From Alphaproteobacteria bacterium (lineage in GTDB: Bacteria; Pseudomonadota; Alphaproteobacteria; UBA6615), in NCBI GenBank assembly GCA_011087645.1, contig JAALLF010000002.1, positions 310,001-374,000 of the forward strand: DNA of 64,000 nt, given 5' to 3'. The translations under genes were made by a program, and so were the position numbers. Of this stretch, positions 8,299 to 16,684 are shown one piece after another. Below the pieces are notes generated by a model. That model searched no databases. It worked only from the letters and a program-made list of their open reading frames with translations, and was not told the DNA's origin. Each line of letters opens with the position of its first letter. The stretch's first letter is position 1.

Positions 8299-10162
8299 CA
8301 GCAGGCTCCTCGCCTTTGTTTCCATTGTCTTCAATCTGGGTGGACGTAGACTGGGCACGCCAATTCGCCAGTGCGCGGGAATACAGTCTCCCGTCAGGAC
8401 GTTCCTTCACTTGCCATGCGTCAGGGAGTTTAGGATCATCTCCAACAGGCTTTTTCTTCGCCTTGCGTACCCTTACGCGGGAGGGGATTGGCATGACCTC
8501 ACCGAGAAAGATGCCCTCTCCTGTTCGTAGTGAGGGCAACTGCTCAACGAGTCCACCAAGATCATCGGGCACGACTGCGCTGACTTTGCTGCGGTCCGCG
8601 GAATTGGTTATCCGCAACGCAATTAGAGAGCCACACTGGCTCAACACTGCGCTGTCAATTTCAGATGGCCGCTGTGTCACAAGCATCAGGCCAGTTCCGT
8701 ATTTCCTGCCCTCTTTTGCGATCATGGACAACGTGCGATGTGCGGAGGAGTCTTCCCCTTCTGGAACGAAACGATGAGCTTCGTCAAGAACCACCAGAAG
8801 AGGTTGTTGTATTCCACCGATTGGCAGGTCTTGTGCCCAGAATAATATATCGTAAACCACTCGAAGCATGGTGCCGACAATAGTCGGGAGAACTTCGGAC
8901 GGAAGACCCGAGACGTCAAATATCGTTATCGGTTTATCGTGCCCAACCCAGTCTTTAACCAAAATATCCAAGTCATTTTGAACTTTACCGTCCAGATCGG
9001 GTTCGTAACCACCACCGGGGGAAAATAGAAACGAGAAACGACTATCCTTTAATCTGCTCCGCATGAGATCAAGGTGACGCTCAATGTTTCTCTTCCCGTT
9101 ATTCTTATATGGCTCTTGGTTATAGGGACTCGCTGTCGGATATCGGTCGGGCTTCAATCGGCTCGCATCTCCGACTTCATCCGGAGGGTAGGCCTCCTTG
9201 TCAGTTTGTTGGTTTCCAGAAGTGTGGAAGGTAGCCCGCTCAAATTTGTCAAGCTCGTACCAGAGTTTCTTGATGCTGAACGGAACTGGGGAATCTGCGG
9301 TTAATGTTTCCGGTGGTGGAGAGACGACCAGGTCCTTTGCCGCCGCGACTTTCATATCAACGACTTGATCTCGGATAGTGGCTTCATGGTTGGGCTGAAG
9401 CCCACCTATCGTAAGTTGCTGAAGCTCAGAAAAAGGTAACGCCCAAAACGGTACCCACAAAGGCCTTTCTCCGATTTCTTCGTTGGGCCGAATACGAAAC
9501 ACTCTCGCTTTATCGCCAAGTGCAGTCGCGTACTCGCCATGCGGATCAATGACAATCGCTCGGGCGTTCGGTAGAGTTCCATCGGAAACCGTTTCCAACA
9601 TAACAGTTACGAGGTTCGATTTTCCCGAGCCTGTGGAACCAACGATGGCGCTGTGTCGGCTAACAAGTCCCGCCACATTGACATCGGCTGATATGCCTGA
9701 CGCGGCAGCTATTTGTCCGACAGAAATTGTGCCTTTTTTTCCCTTCGCCCATCCATAGATGATTTTCAGATCATCATTGGTTACAAGGTGGACTTCATCT
9801 CCCACTGTCGGATATTGACCTACTCCTCTCTCAAACTCGGTGCCAAGTCCTTCGCCGAATAACACAATCGTCATCCAGCGAAAGCCTGACAGGCGAATCT
9901 GTGAGTCCATTTCCAGTGCCGCTTCGTATATTTCGTCAGCAATGCTGGGAGGAGCCGCGTCCGCACCGATTTGAGTGCAGACCGCGTACAGATTCGTGTA
10001 GCCAAGGGGTACGCGGAAGTACCCCCCAATCTGACCCACGCGGTAGGATTCCCCGCCGATCATGACCAGCGTTGAAGGCATGTCCTCGCGAAGCCGTACG
10101 CGGACTATAGCCCCCGTAACCGAAGCGACCTGGCCAATATATGTTGGATCAGCGAGTGCCAT
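8291..10162 (-). CDS. HerA-family ATPase (DUF87-type helicase/translocase)
   Basis: 623 residues. N-terminal HAS-barrel-like beta domain (about 1-140), then a RecA-fold motor. Walker A is GSTGSGKSN (175-183); Walker B is LLVVLDEAH (455-463); the VTQRPSEI stretch (about 495-502) is the HerA/FtsK-type sensor. HerA proteins form hexameric DNA translocases. In SIR2-HerA (also called Nezha) anti-phage systems the helicase assembles with SIR2 into a large complex that degrades NAD and nucleic acid on infection; that is known of the family. It starts 6 nt after the SIR2 stop and overlaps the KTSC gene by 8 nt. All ATPase motifs are intact. An insertion at about 280-400 between the Walker motifs is typical of the bacterial family. 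Confidence 0.93.
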   Translation of the reverse strand: MALADPTYIGQVASVTGAIVRVRLREDMPSTLVMIGGESYRVGQIGGYFRVPLGYTNLYAVCTQIGADAAPPSIADEIYEAALEMDSQIRLSGFRWMTIVLFGEGLGTEFERGVGQYPTVGDEVHLVTNDDLKIIYGWAKGKKGTISVGQIAAASGISADVNVAGLVSRHSAIVGSTGSGKSNLVTVMLETVSDGTLPNARAIVIDPHGEYATALGDKARVFRIRPNEEIGERPLWVPFWALPFSELQQLTIGGLQPNHEATIRDQVVDMKVAAAKDLVVSPPPETLTADSPVPFSIKKLWYELDKFERATFHTSGNQQTDKEAYPPDEVGDASRLKPDRYPTASPYNQEPYKNNGKRNIERHLDLMRSRLKDSRFSFLFSPGGGYEPDLDGKVQNDLDILVKDWVGHDKPITIFDVSGLPSEVLPTIVGTMLRVVYDILFWAQDLPIGGIQQPLLVVLDEAHRFVPEGEDSSAHRTLSMIAKEGRKYGTGLMLVTQRPSEIDSAVLSQCGSLIALRITNSADRSKVSAVVPDDLGGLVEQLPSLRTGEGIFLGEVMPIPSRVRVRKAKKKPVGDDPKLPDAWQVKERPDGRLYSRALANWRAQSTSTQIEDNGNKGEEPADA

Positions 10163-10168
10163 GGTTAG

Positions 10169-11401
10169 CTAACTCGCTGTCATAGATTCGAGGAAGTTGC
10201 AAAAGGAATCAAAGTCGCCAATTTTCATCAAGCCGGACTTGGCTATTGAGTCATCTGCATCCTTGTCGTTGTCAGAAGATTCGTCGATTTTAAGCTCAAA
10301 TGCATCTTCCATGAATGCGGGGCTGTCCATAGGTGTCCACGCCGCCCGTCGCCCGCCTATGATGCCGGTATCTGGACCTATCAGGATCATGTTGGGTCGC
10401 TGGTAAGCACGCTTGATGAGATCGTTATCCTCAGATAACTCCGCAAACTGAAGGGCATATAAGTGGGTTCTTGGCCTGTTCTCCAGAGCCCCGAATATGA
10501 GGTTGTTGATGTGTTCATCCCCAAAATTAAAGCCTGCCACTATCAAGAGCGAATCATCCTGCTCAAGGAATCGGCTAAGACGGTCTGTAAAGGCGGAATA
10601 GGGCTGCTGCCGTGATTCCTCGTATTTTTGAAATGACGGATAAATCATTTCGCCCGCCGTATCAGGTTCGCCTCGGACCACGCGGGCGCGAGTATCTTGC
10701 TCAATGCGCCGCCACGTAACCGAACCATGCATTTTCCAGAGCCGGGTCCAATTTGCACCAGGCGCGGATTCCAATCTGCGCAGGCTGTCCGGGTGGAAAA
10801 AGGGTTGGTAGCTTCCAACGAAGCCATCAAATATTGGGATACGTTCGGCTTCAAGGGCGTTCTCGATTAGCACATCATAATTCACCGTGAATATCTCAAC
10901 CGGGTTCTGGCGCGATGTCTTGATAAGCCAACGGGCGAATTTGCGGTGTGGATGCTCATTAGTAATTTTGCTTAAATCCGGCGTTACATTCATAGCTATC
11001 GTCTTCCGCACAGATTCCTCAAGCTTTTCAATTTCACCTTTTTTTAGGCCCGACAATGTATCGGTGTTGCCAACAGCGTTGAGCATCATGCGCAAGCGCG
11101 AAAGAATATTTTCGACATTCGAGTCCTGCCCAATTTCCTTGCAATGGGCATCGACCAACTTCCATGCCTTTTTATAACGCTCGCCTAAACCGCTCGCTTC
11201 CTTCCGGCATATCTCTGTCAATCCGGCAACGGCCGGTATGAGCGGTTGCGTCTTGTCCTTATCATCGGGCACCGGCACTCTGACCGCACAGGATGTGCCA
11301 GCACCGAAGAAGAAAGCGATGGGCTTGTCATGACGCGCAAGGTGATCCCTCAGGTTGGAGAGTGTTTTCTGAGCGTCATGCGTTTGCTGTGTGTCGTTCA
11401 T
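10169..11401 (-). CDS. SIR2-domain NADase/deacetylase-fold defence protein
   Basis: 410 residues from ATG 11401, which overlaps the upstream nuclease stop by 4 nt (ATGA); a longer frame to 11467 would run into that gene. SIR2 hallmarks in order: FFFGAGTS (30-37, NAD-binding), FTVNYD (171-176, catalytic Asn) and KMHGS (223-227, catalytic His). A Rossmann strand LLIVAGFNFGDEHIN (about 285-299) closes the fold. Bacterial SIR2 defence proteins hydrolyse NAD+ when triggered, causing abortive infection. Placement directly before herA is the defining arrangement of SIR2-HerA systems. The C-terminal 60 residues (acidic, DESSDNDKDADD) are probably a flexible linker plus short helix. Catalytic residues are intact. 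Confidence 0.92.
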   Translation of the reverse strand: MNDTQQTHDAQKTLSNLRDHLARHDKPIAFFFGAGTSCAVRVPVPDDKDKTQPLIPAVAGLTEICRKEASGLGERYKKAWKLVDAHCKEIGQDSNVENILSRLRMMLNAVGNTDTLSGLKKGEIEKLEESVRKTIAMNVTPDLSKITNEHPHRKFARWLIKTSRQNPVEIFTVNYDVLIENALEAERIPIFDGFVGSYQPFFHPDSLRRLESAPGANWTRLWKMHGSVTWRRIEQDTRARVVRGEPDTAGEMIYPSFQKYEESRQQPYSAFTDRLSRFLEQDDSLLIVAGFNFGDEHINNLIFGALENRPRTHLYALQFAELSEDNDLIKRAYQRPNMILIGPDTGIIGGRRAAWTPMDSPAFMEDAFELKIDESSDNDKDADDSIAKSGLMKIGDFDSFCNFLESMTAS

Positions 11402-12900
11402 CCGATCCCTTCCGGCATTACGGCGAGACCGTCGAGTGCATCTCGCAGAACGCGCGTCGCACGGCAATCATCTTCGTTATAATCAAGAATGCGTTGGCGA
11501 ATCGTAGCGTCGCCCGTTTCTACCCATCTATGGAACCATTCGATTGAAGCCGCCCCCGAGGGATGCCTGTCGCGCCACGCAAAGCCTAGATAACTTGCCA
11601 ATGTCTTGATTGAGAAGTCCCGTGTCGGCCATTCTGTAGCTTTGAGCACCACGTCAAAATAGAGGTCAACGGCCAGTGCTGGGTCGAACAGCGCCTCCAG
11701 TTCGTCCTCAGTGCAGACGTCCGGGAATTTTTCGCGGAGCTTTCGATAGATGGTTCGCTCGTACTTTGAGTAGTAGTAGATCACACAAGGCTGGCTTTCC
11801 TGCATATAGCGCCAAGCCTCGGCGAAGGCCTGCTTTTCAGCTTCTGGGGATGGTTCCTCGGCGAAGAAGGCGACAAACCGTTCTGCGTCCGTGTCGCCCT
11901 TTGACCGCTCGACAAAGCCGTGCAGGTAACAGATGTCGCGCATGGGATCGACTTCGATGTCGAAATACAGTTCCAAATCGGCGACTGGCAGCGTTACCGG
12001 CTCTCGGAGATAGGGCTTAGCCTTCTCCCCCGCCGCAATTAGCTTCGCGCGGGCGTGCAGCTTCTCTAATGTCGCAGGACCTATGCCGGGGAAGATCGTT
12101 TTCTTGCCCGCTACAAACCCTGCGGGATCAGCCCCGGCCAGGTCTTGGATCGTTGCGACGCGTTTAATCATCATGTCACGCTTCGTCCGGCCCAGTTCTG
12201 GAATCAACGTAAGATCGTTCGCATCCGTTAGGCGTGAGATACATGCGCTGTACCAATGGCAGAGCTTGCAAACCCCGCTATAAGCGGCGAGCGTCTCCGT
12301 ACTCTTGCTCACAATCGCTTGGGCTTCGGCGAGGCAGTCTTGATAGTCCTCCCAGAGAGTGCGCGGGTTTCGTTTCCCGTATAGTTCCGTAAAATCGTAA
12401 ACGACTTCCTGGCCGTCAATATCCCAGATGAAGCCGCGCTTCCCGGCGGAAAGGTCCTTACGTTCCAGGATGTCTGTGTAGAGCCCGAGTTGCACCGCAT
12501 AGTGTTTCTTGGGTTTCGACAGGTCTTGCGGGCCTTCTTCCCCTGCGCCTGACTTGATATCTCCGGCGACATACCCGTCACCCTCCTTGCGCAGCAGGTC
12601 AGGGTCTCCGAGTAGACCTTCGACCTGCATACGTCCGCCGTAGATTAGTGGCTCGCCGCGTTGTATGGCCCGAAGAGTCTGCTGTTCCTTTTCATCACCT
12701 GCGTACATTGAGAGATCGGTGTAGGGCGTTTTGAGCCCGTCAATAACTTCTCTCTCGTAGTCGGAACCCTTCTCCCAAAGCAAACTGACGAACGGGTTTG
12801 GCTCATCGCGTTGTGCCGGGTCAGCAAAGAGGTCCATCGTCACGCGATGCGGACACGAAACTAAATCGTAAAGCATTGAGGCAGTGATCGGTACGGACAT
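11398..12900 (-). CDS. TM0106-family RecB/Cas4-like nuclease with RNase H-like domain
   Basis: 500 residues, first gene of the four-gene operon. N-terminal PD-(D/E)xK nuclease: ITASMLYDLVSCPHRV start typical of the TM0106 family, acidic residues at 99-101 and the GDIKSG motif (113-118) with Lys116. Four cysteines fit a Cas4-like [4Fe-4S] site: C16 plus C211, C214 and C220 (CKLCHWYSAC). A helix-hairpin-helix follows (FPGIGPATLEKL, 270-281), then a C-terminal RNase H-like exonuclease domain: LYFDIE (311-316) and YNEDDCRAT (474-482). AAGGGGA lies upstream of the start. The family is usually annotated as a putative nuclease without known role; here ATGA overlap with SIR2 ties it to defence. A CRISPR Cas4 role is unlikely because no other cas gene is present. 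Confidence 0.85.
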   Translation of the reverse strand: MSVPITASMLYDLVSCPHRVTMDLFADPAQRDEPNPFVSLLWEKGSDYEREVIDGLKTPYTDLSMYAGDEKEQQTLRAIQRGEPLIYGGRMQVEGLLGDPDLLRKEGDGYVAGDIKSGAGEEGPQDLSKPKKHYAVQLGLYTDILERKDLSAGKRGFIWDIDGQEVVYDFTELYGKRNPRTLWEDYQDCLAEAQAIVSKSTETLAAYSGVCKLCHWYSACISRLTDANDLTLIPELGRTKRDMMIKRVATIQDLAGADPAGFVAGKKTIFPGIGPATLEKLHARAKLIAAGEKAKPYLREPVTLPVADLELYFDIEVDPMRDICYLHGFVERSKGDTDAERFVAFFAEEPSPEAEKQAFAEAWRYMQESQPCVIYYYSKYERTIYRKLREKFPDVCTEDELEALFDPALAVDLYFDVVLKATEWPTRDFSIKTLASYLGFAWRDRHPSGAASIEWFHRWVETGDATIRQRILDYNEDDCRATRVLRDALDGLAVMPEGIG

Positions 12901-13040
12901 GATTCAGTCCCCTTCGTTCTGACGGAAGTTGGTAACAAGTTCCGCAAATGATTTAATCTGTATTGCTTGAAGCCCTCTTCGTACTCGAAGACAAAATCAT
13001 AACCTCCCGCCAGCCCTACACGTTTGAGTATATGGGTTGT

Positions 13041-13165
13041 TGGACTTCTGTCACTCAACGGATTTCCAAAATATCTTCACTTTCTGGACTTTCACCGAAT
13101 GACCGATTTCTGCGGTCTTTACAGTCCATTAAGTCTGTCCATATAATATGACTTACTGGACAGAC
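13041..13165. promoter_or_regulatory. Serine-recombinase promoter with TGGAC-motif cluster
   Basis: Between the divergent nuclease and recombinase genes. Five TGGAC/GTCCA pentamers occur in 125 bp (13041, 13085, 13124, 13137, 13157). The last two form a perfect 9-bp inverted repeat, GTCTGTCCA (13133-13141) and TGGACAGAC (13157-13165), enclosing TATAAT (13142-13147); TTTACA at 13118-13123 is 18 bp upstream, giving a good sigma-70-type promoter for the recombinase. The repeats are likely binding sites for the recombinase itself, either a res-like crossover or an autoregulatory operator. Confidence 0.65.
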
Positions 13166-13181
13166 ATTTTGGAAGAAGCTT

Positions 13182-13757
13182 ATGGCGCGCTTATACGGAT
13201 ACAGCAGGGTTAGCACCAGCGACCAGGATTGGAGCCTCCAACTGGACGCTTTGGCTAAGGTTGGCGTCGATGACAGGGACATATATCGGGAGAAGATGTC
13301 CGGCACCAAATCAGACCGGGTTGAGCTTCGCCGGGTCATAGACCTGCTTCGTGAAGGCGACAAGCTGATCGTCTGGCGGCTTGATCGGCTGGCTCGGTCC
13401 CAACTTCACCTGCTGGAGATCGCCAAGGAGATCGAAGACAAGGGCGCTGAACTGGTCTCGATAATGGACAACATCGACACCACTACTGCCACCGGCAAGA
13501 TGCTTTTCGGCATTTTATCAGTTTTGGCTGAATTCGAGCGCAACCTGACCGTTGAACGATCCAAAGCGGGCCAAGCCATCGCACGGAAGAACGGCAAGAA
13601 ATTCGGTCGCCCTCAAAAGCTGACACCATCGTTGATCCGCCAAATCAAACTGGCGCACGAGGATAAGCAGACCACGATGATCGACACCTGCCTCAATTTA
13701 GGCATCAGCAAGGGTAGCTACTACAACGCCCTCAAAATGCGGGAAGCGGCGAAGTAG
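13182..13757 (+). CDS. Small serine recombinase (resolvase/invertase family)
   Basis: 191 residues. Catalytic domain: YGYSRVST (5-12) with the nucleophilic serine, the SGTKSDR loop (41-47), WRLDRLAR (65-72, catalytic arginines) and the long E-helix (GILSVLAEFERNLTVERSKAG). The last 45 residues form a helix-turn-helix of the Hin type (LNLGISKGSYYNAL). GGAAGAAG precedes the ATG. Such enzymes resolve cointegrates or invert small segments, acting at a nearby site; the TGGAC cluster upstream is the obvious candidate. No inverted partner site was found in the window, so resolution or gene regulation fits better than inversion. Confidence 0.94.
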   Translation: MARLYGYSRVSTSDQDWSLQLDALAKVGVDDRDIYREKMSGTKSDRVELRRVIDLLREGDKLIVWRLDRLARSQLHLLEIAKEIEDKGAELVSIMDNIDTTTATGKMLFGILSVLAEFERNLTVERSKAGQAIARKNGKKFGRPQKLTPSLIRQIKLAHEDKQTTMIDTCLNLGISKGSYYNALKMREAAK

Positions 13758-13936
13758 GGGGCTGTCATGCCATATGCTGTTGGATTCCTTTTGATAAGTG
13801 CGGGGTCGCCTGAAATCGGAATGCTGTCGATACTCTACGGTGTATTGCGCGACTGGCGCATCTGGTTGGTAGGCATTGGGCGTTCTTGATCGGCTTCCGT
13901 TGGAGCAGTTAGATTTATGATTGGAAGAAATTTTGA

Positions 13937-14761
13937 GTGACCATGGCTAAGAAAGTCGAACGCCTCCCCCCAACTCCAAGTGTATTGAAAAAGCTGTTTG
14001 CCTACAGCGGTAACCAGTGCGCCATGCCCGACTGTGGCAGGCCGCTCGTCGATAAGTCAGGCACATTACTCGGTAAGGTCGCACACATCTGCGCTGCCGA
14101 AAAAGGAGGGGCTCGCTTCGATCCGAAGATGAATAACGAGCAACGCCGAGCCTTTGAGAATCTTTTCATTCTGTGTGGGATTCATCACGACGTCATTGAC
14201 GACAAGAGCAATGTGAAGGATTACCCGCCTGACCTTCTTAGAAAGCACAAAGCCGCCCATGAGGGTCGGTTTAAGCGGGCTGAGGTCCAGCTAATTGAGC
14301 AATTCATTGACACAACGCAGGCGATGAAACCGACATACCCAAAGAATTTGAAGGGCCTAGCTGAGGCGTTGGGGATGGAAGAAATCGCTGGGCATGAGGA
14401 TGAGATCAACGGCGTTGGCGACTTTGTCGATAATCTCAAGGAATTGCCCCATGAGCAACGAGAGTTCGCCCTTAAGCTCGCCGAGCGTATGCGCAGGAAC
14501 AATACAGACGAACTCCCAGTTGATGATGTGACTGGTGCTTTCCGGATCGGGAGGACCGCTCTAAAACGGCATATGGATTTGCTTGAGCACTGGCGGTTGG
14601 GCAGCATCGACGAGGGCGAGTATCAGAAATATTTCGTAGTGCTTTGGAGCCGAGAGCCTGACACCAACCCGTGGGTCGAAATTCTAGAATTCTGTGAAGC
14701 GACCAAGCACATGTCAGACGAACTAATTTACGACCTGAATTTCGGTCTCTATGACGGTTGA
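13937..14761 (+). CDS. HNH-endonuclease-like protein
   Basis: 274 residues from GTG 13937 (GGAAG 9 nt upstream); ATG 13943, two codons later, is the alternative. An HNH-type zinc finger fills residues about 20-90: GNQCAMPDCGRPL (metal-binding Cys pair), VAHICAAEKGG (the first His), RRAFENLFILCGIHHDVID (Asn and His pair). The C-terminal 150 residues are helical with no recognised domain. The architecture resembles HNH nucleases of restriction or toxin-type defence modules. It is followed 61 bp later by a DUF2971-type gene on the same strand, which suggests a two-gene unit. Catalytic residues look intact; the biological target is unknown. Confidence 0.72.
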   Translation: MTMAKKVERLPPTPSVLKKLFAYSGNQCAMPDCGRPLVDKSGTLLGKVAHICAAEKGGARFDPKMNNEQRRAFENLFILCGIHHDVIDDKSNVKDYPPDLLRKHKAAHEGRFKRAEVQLIEQFIDTTQAMKPTYPKNLKGLAEALGMEEIAGHEDEINGVGDFVDNLKELPHEQREFALKLAERMRRNNTDELPVDDVTGAFRIGRTALKRHMDLLEHWRLGSIDEGEYQKYFVVLWSREPDTNPWVEILEFCEATKHMSDELIYDLNFGLYDG

Positions 14762-14822
14762 GGCAGGCTGGGTTAGACAGTATGCCCGTTGATTTCTTGA
14801 ACATCTGACACAGGAGGCGAGA

Positions 14823-15584
14823 GTGCGGTTTCGTAGAAGCGATTATGTGGATACGCCGCATGGGAATAGCTTCGTCTGGCGGTACATGAATGATTGGAAA
14901 TTTAGACGGCTGATTGGTGACAAAGCGTTATTTTTTCCGAACGCATCAAAGCTTACGGATGAATATGAAGTAACGATTCCTGAACGAGTGATGAAAGCTA
15001 AACGGCTGCAGCTTCGTGATGAAGGCTTAACGGGGAGGGACCTTAAAGAAGAATTGGCTGCATTCTTTTATCAGGCAAATCCGATGAAAGACCTTGTTCT
15101 CGTAAATTGCTGGTCTGCCCGGCCCGATGAGTCATACGCACTTTGGAAAATCTATCTTGGCGGCGAAAAAAATGGGGTGGCGGTTAGAACAACAGTAAGC
15201 AATTTGAGAACCGTTATTGAGAACGGGGAGGACTTTTTTCCAGAAGAATTTTTTCTTGGGAAGGTGCGATATAGGAAGCACCTAAAACTTGATGACATAG
15301 CAAGGCTGACGGTTATCACCACCAAGAAACCATATTACGATTTTGAGCACGAGTTGCGGGCGTTCATCCTGAACTACCCCAAATCAGAGGGCGGGTATCA
15401 AACACCTTATGATATTAGCCTTGGCCGTAATGTGCGTGTGGATGTGCAAGGATTGTTCCAAAGAATTTACATTTCTCCGTTTTCCGACCCGAATTACAGG
15501 CAAGAGGTGGAGAATTTTGTGGCCAGCAAATTGGGAAATTCGGCCAAGCAACTGGTTTTTCGTTCAGAAATCCGGGATCAATGA
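14823..15584 (+). CDS. DUF2971-like protein
   Basis: 253 residues with GTG start; AGGAGG at 14812-14817 fixes the start. The sequence has the DUF2971 pattern: an early WRYMNDWKF and ALFFPNASKLTDEYE segment, a central VLVNCWSARPDESYALWKIY stretch, then GVAVRTTVSNL and FEHELRAFI. DUF2971 proteins are frequent in phage-defence and mobile islands but no activity is established that I can cite. AT-richer than the host genes. It is the last gene of the island, 249 bp from attR. Pairing with the upstream HNH gene suggests nuclease plus sensor or inhibitor, which is speculation. Confidence 0.7.
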   Translation: MRFRRSDYVDTPHGNSFVWRYMNDWKFRRLIGDKALFFPNASKLTDEYEVTIPERVMKAKRLQLRDEGLTGRDLKEELAAFFYQANPMKDLVLVNCWSARPDESYALWKIYLGGEKNGVAVRTTVSNLRTVIENGEDFFPEEFFLGKVRYRKHLKLDDIARLTVITTKKPYYDFEHELRAFILNYPKSEGGYQTPYDISLGRNVRVDVQGLFQRIYISPFSDPNYRQEVENFVASKLGNSAKQLVFRSEIRDQ

Positions 15585-15832
15585 GGAAATAGAAATCCCA
15601 CTATGTATGCACCATGCGTGGTTGGGACACATGTTTTTTGCCTATTTTTCAATGAATTATAGATTTGATGGCGTCCTCTAGGGGAGCACTGTTTCCTGTT
15701 TCGCCTGCGCTTTGAGGGCATTATCCAACTTGAGTTTAGATGTATTGGACGTGACCAACCCAGCGACGAGAGCGATACTGAAATTCTGACTACCCCGCAT
15801 TAGCCCACGGATTTCCTATGTTTCGGCTTCGC
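15585..15832. other. Right-end intergenic region of the island
   Basis: No convincing gene on either strand. The stretch is moderately AT-rich and leads into attR, as expected for the arm-site region of an integrative element. No clear inverted repeat was found by eye. Confidence 0.4.
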
Positions 15833-15850
15833 ATCCTGCCGCCCCAGCCA
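15828..15850 (+). repeat. attR: truncated tRNA-Gln 3' end
   Basis: 23 bp copy of the tRNA-Gln 3' end with one mismatch; the last 18 bp are exact and include CCA. It is not preceded by a tRNA, so it is the right boundary of the island. It lies 5 bp from the chaC-like stop codon, implying that in the empty site the tRNA directly followed that gene. Confidence 0.88.
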
Positions 15851-15855
15851 TCCCC

Positions 15856-16557
15856 CTATTCGACAGGCTTCGCTTCCCGCAACGCGGTGACTCTGCGGTG
15901 CAGATCGGTCAGGGGGGCGTCGTCGATGCCGAGCTCGGCTAAGTGGGCGACGGTGTTTTCCAGATAATCCGCCGAGGTGCCGAGATAGCCTTCCGCCGTC
16001 GCCAAATGGCCGGCGACGATGTCGGGCGGCATGGGGCCGGTATAGCGTTCGTGATGGCGGTTGATGGTGAAAGTGACGCCGTTGACCGGGCCGGTATCGG
16101 TATGGATAGCGACCCAGGTGGGTACGTAACTATCGAGCGCCATTTCGCGCGACCAGAGGATCGTGAGTTCCTCTTCGACCTTGTTCGGCGCCAGGCGGAA
16201 GGCCGCGCCGCAGCACGAGCCGCCCCGGTCGAGCGCCAGCATCAGGCCGGGGTTTTCCGGGGTGCCGCGGCCCAGTGGCGTCCAGATGCAATAGGCCCGG
16301 TGGAAGCCGTAAATTCGCCCGCGGCATCTTTCGGCGTAGTGGAAGGCTGGGTTCCACACCAGCGATCCGTAGCCGAATACCCATATATCGCCGTCCAACG
16401 CCCCCGCTGGCGCCGCAGCCAGAGTGGCATTGAGGGAGGCGGCGCGTTCCTCGGCGGTCTTCGGCGCCGCCTTGTGGGCGTGCTGGTTCTCCAGCAGCAT
16501 CTTGTACAAAACACCGTCACGGATCGAATCTCTGTTCAGCATGAGCCCAGCGTACAT
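15856..16557 (-). CDS. Gamma-glutamylcyclotransferase (ChaC family)
   Basis: 233 residues. ChaC enzymes cleave glutathione to 5-oxoproline and Cys-Gly in the cytosol. The substrate loop FGYGSLVWNP (61-70), the RGTPENPGLML segment and the LWSREM stretch with the expected acidic residue are all present. The first ATG is used; an ATG five codons later (MLNRDS) is an alternative, since neither has an obvious ribosome binding site. First host gene right of the island, ending 5 bp from attR. Glutathione handling recurs nearby in the glutathionyl-hydroquinone reductase gene. Confidence 0.9.
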   Translation of the reverse strand: MYAGLMLNRDSIRDGVLYKMLLENQHAHKAAPKTAEERAASLNATLAAAPAGALDGDIWVFGYGSLVWNPAFHYAERCRGRIYGFHRAYCIWTPLGRGTPENPGLMLALDRGGSCCGAAFRLAPNKVEEELTILWSREMALDSYVPTWVAIHTDTGPVNGVTFTINRHHERYTGPMPPDIVAGHLATAEGYLGTSADYLENTVAHLAELGIDDAPLTDLHRRVTALREAKPVE

Positions 16558-16684
16558 TCAGCGTAATTATCGGACGGCCTCCGCCGCGTGGCCTATAAAT
16601 AACCGATCGGCGGCGCGAGTCGACGGGTATAGTTGGCCGCATGTCTGAAAATCATTAACACCCGGCAAAGAACGGCAAGGCGCG

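Larger units (their letters stand above)
3448..15850. mobile_element. Genomic island integrated in tRNA-Gln
   Basis: About 12.4 kb bounded by direct repeats of the tRNA-Gln 3' end (exact 18 bp at 3448-3465 and 15833-15850). A tyrosine integrase gene begins 128 bp inside the left repeat. The cargo differs from the flanks: lower GC, more spacious gene layout and mobile or defence-type families (double XRE, HUH/Rep-like, serine recombinase, SIR2, HerA, RecB-like nuclease, HNH, DUF2971). No conjugation, capsid or terminase gene is visible, so it is a small non-self-transmissible element as far as can be read, possibly mobilised or satellite-like. Confidence 0.9.

Noticed and set aside
11398..12900. 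CRISPR-associated Cas4
   Set aside because: No repeat array or other cas gene in the window; helix-hairpin-helix and RNase H-like C-terminus identify the TM0106 family instead.
12861..13058. 65-codon minus-strand frame before the nuclease gene
   Set aside because: TTG start only, overlaps the start of the well-supported nuclease gene, no ribosome binding site and no recognised family. Left as untranslated leader.
15409..15681. 90-codon frame at the island's right end
   Set aside because: Mostly inside the DUF2971-like gene in another frame; no start signal.
15828..15850. Second tRNA-Gln gene
   Set aside because: Only the 3' 23 bp are present; no acceptor 5' strand, D-arm or anticodon arm. 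It is attR.
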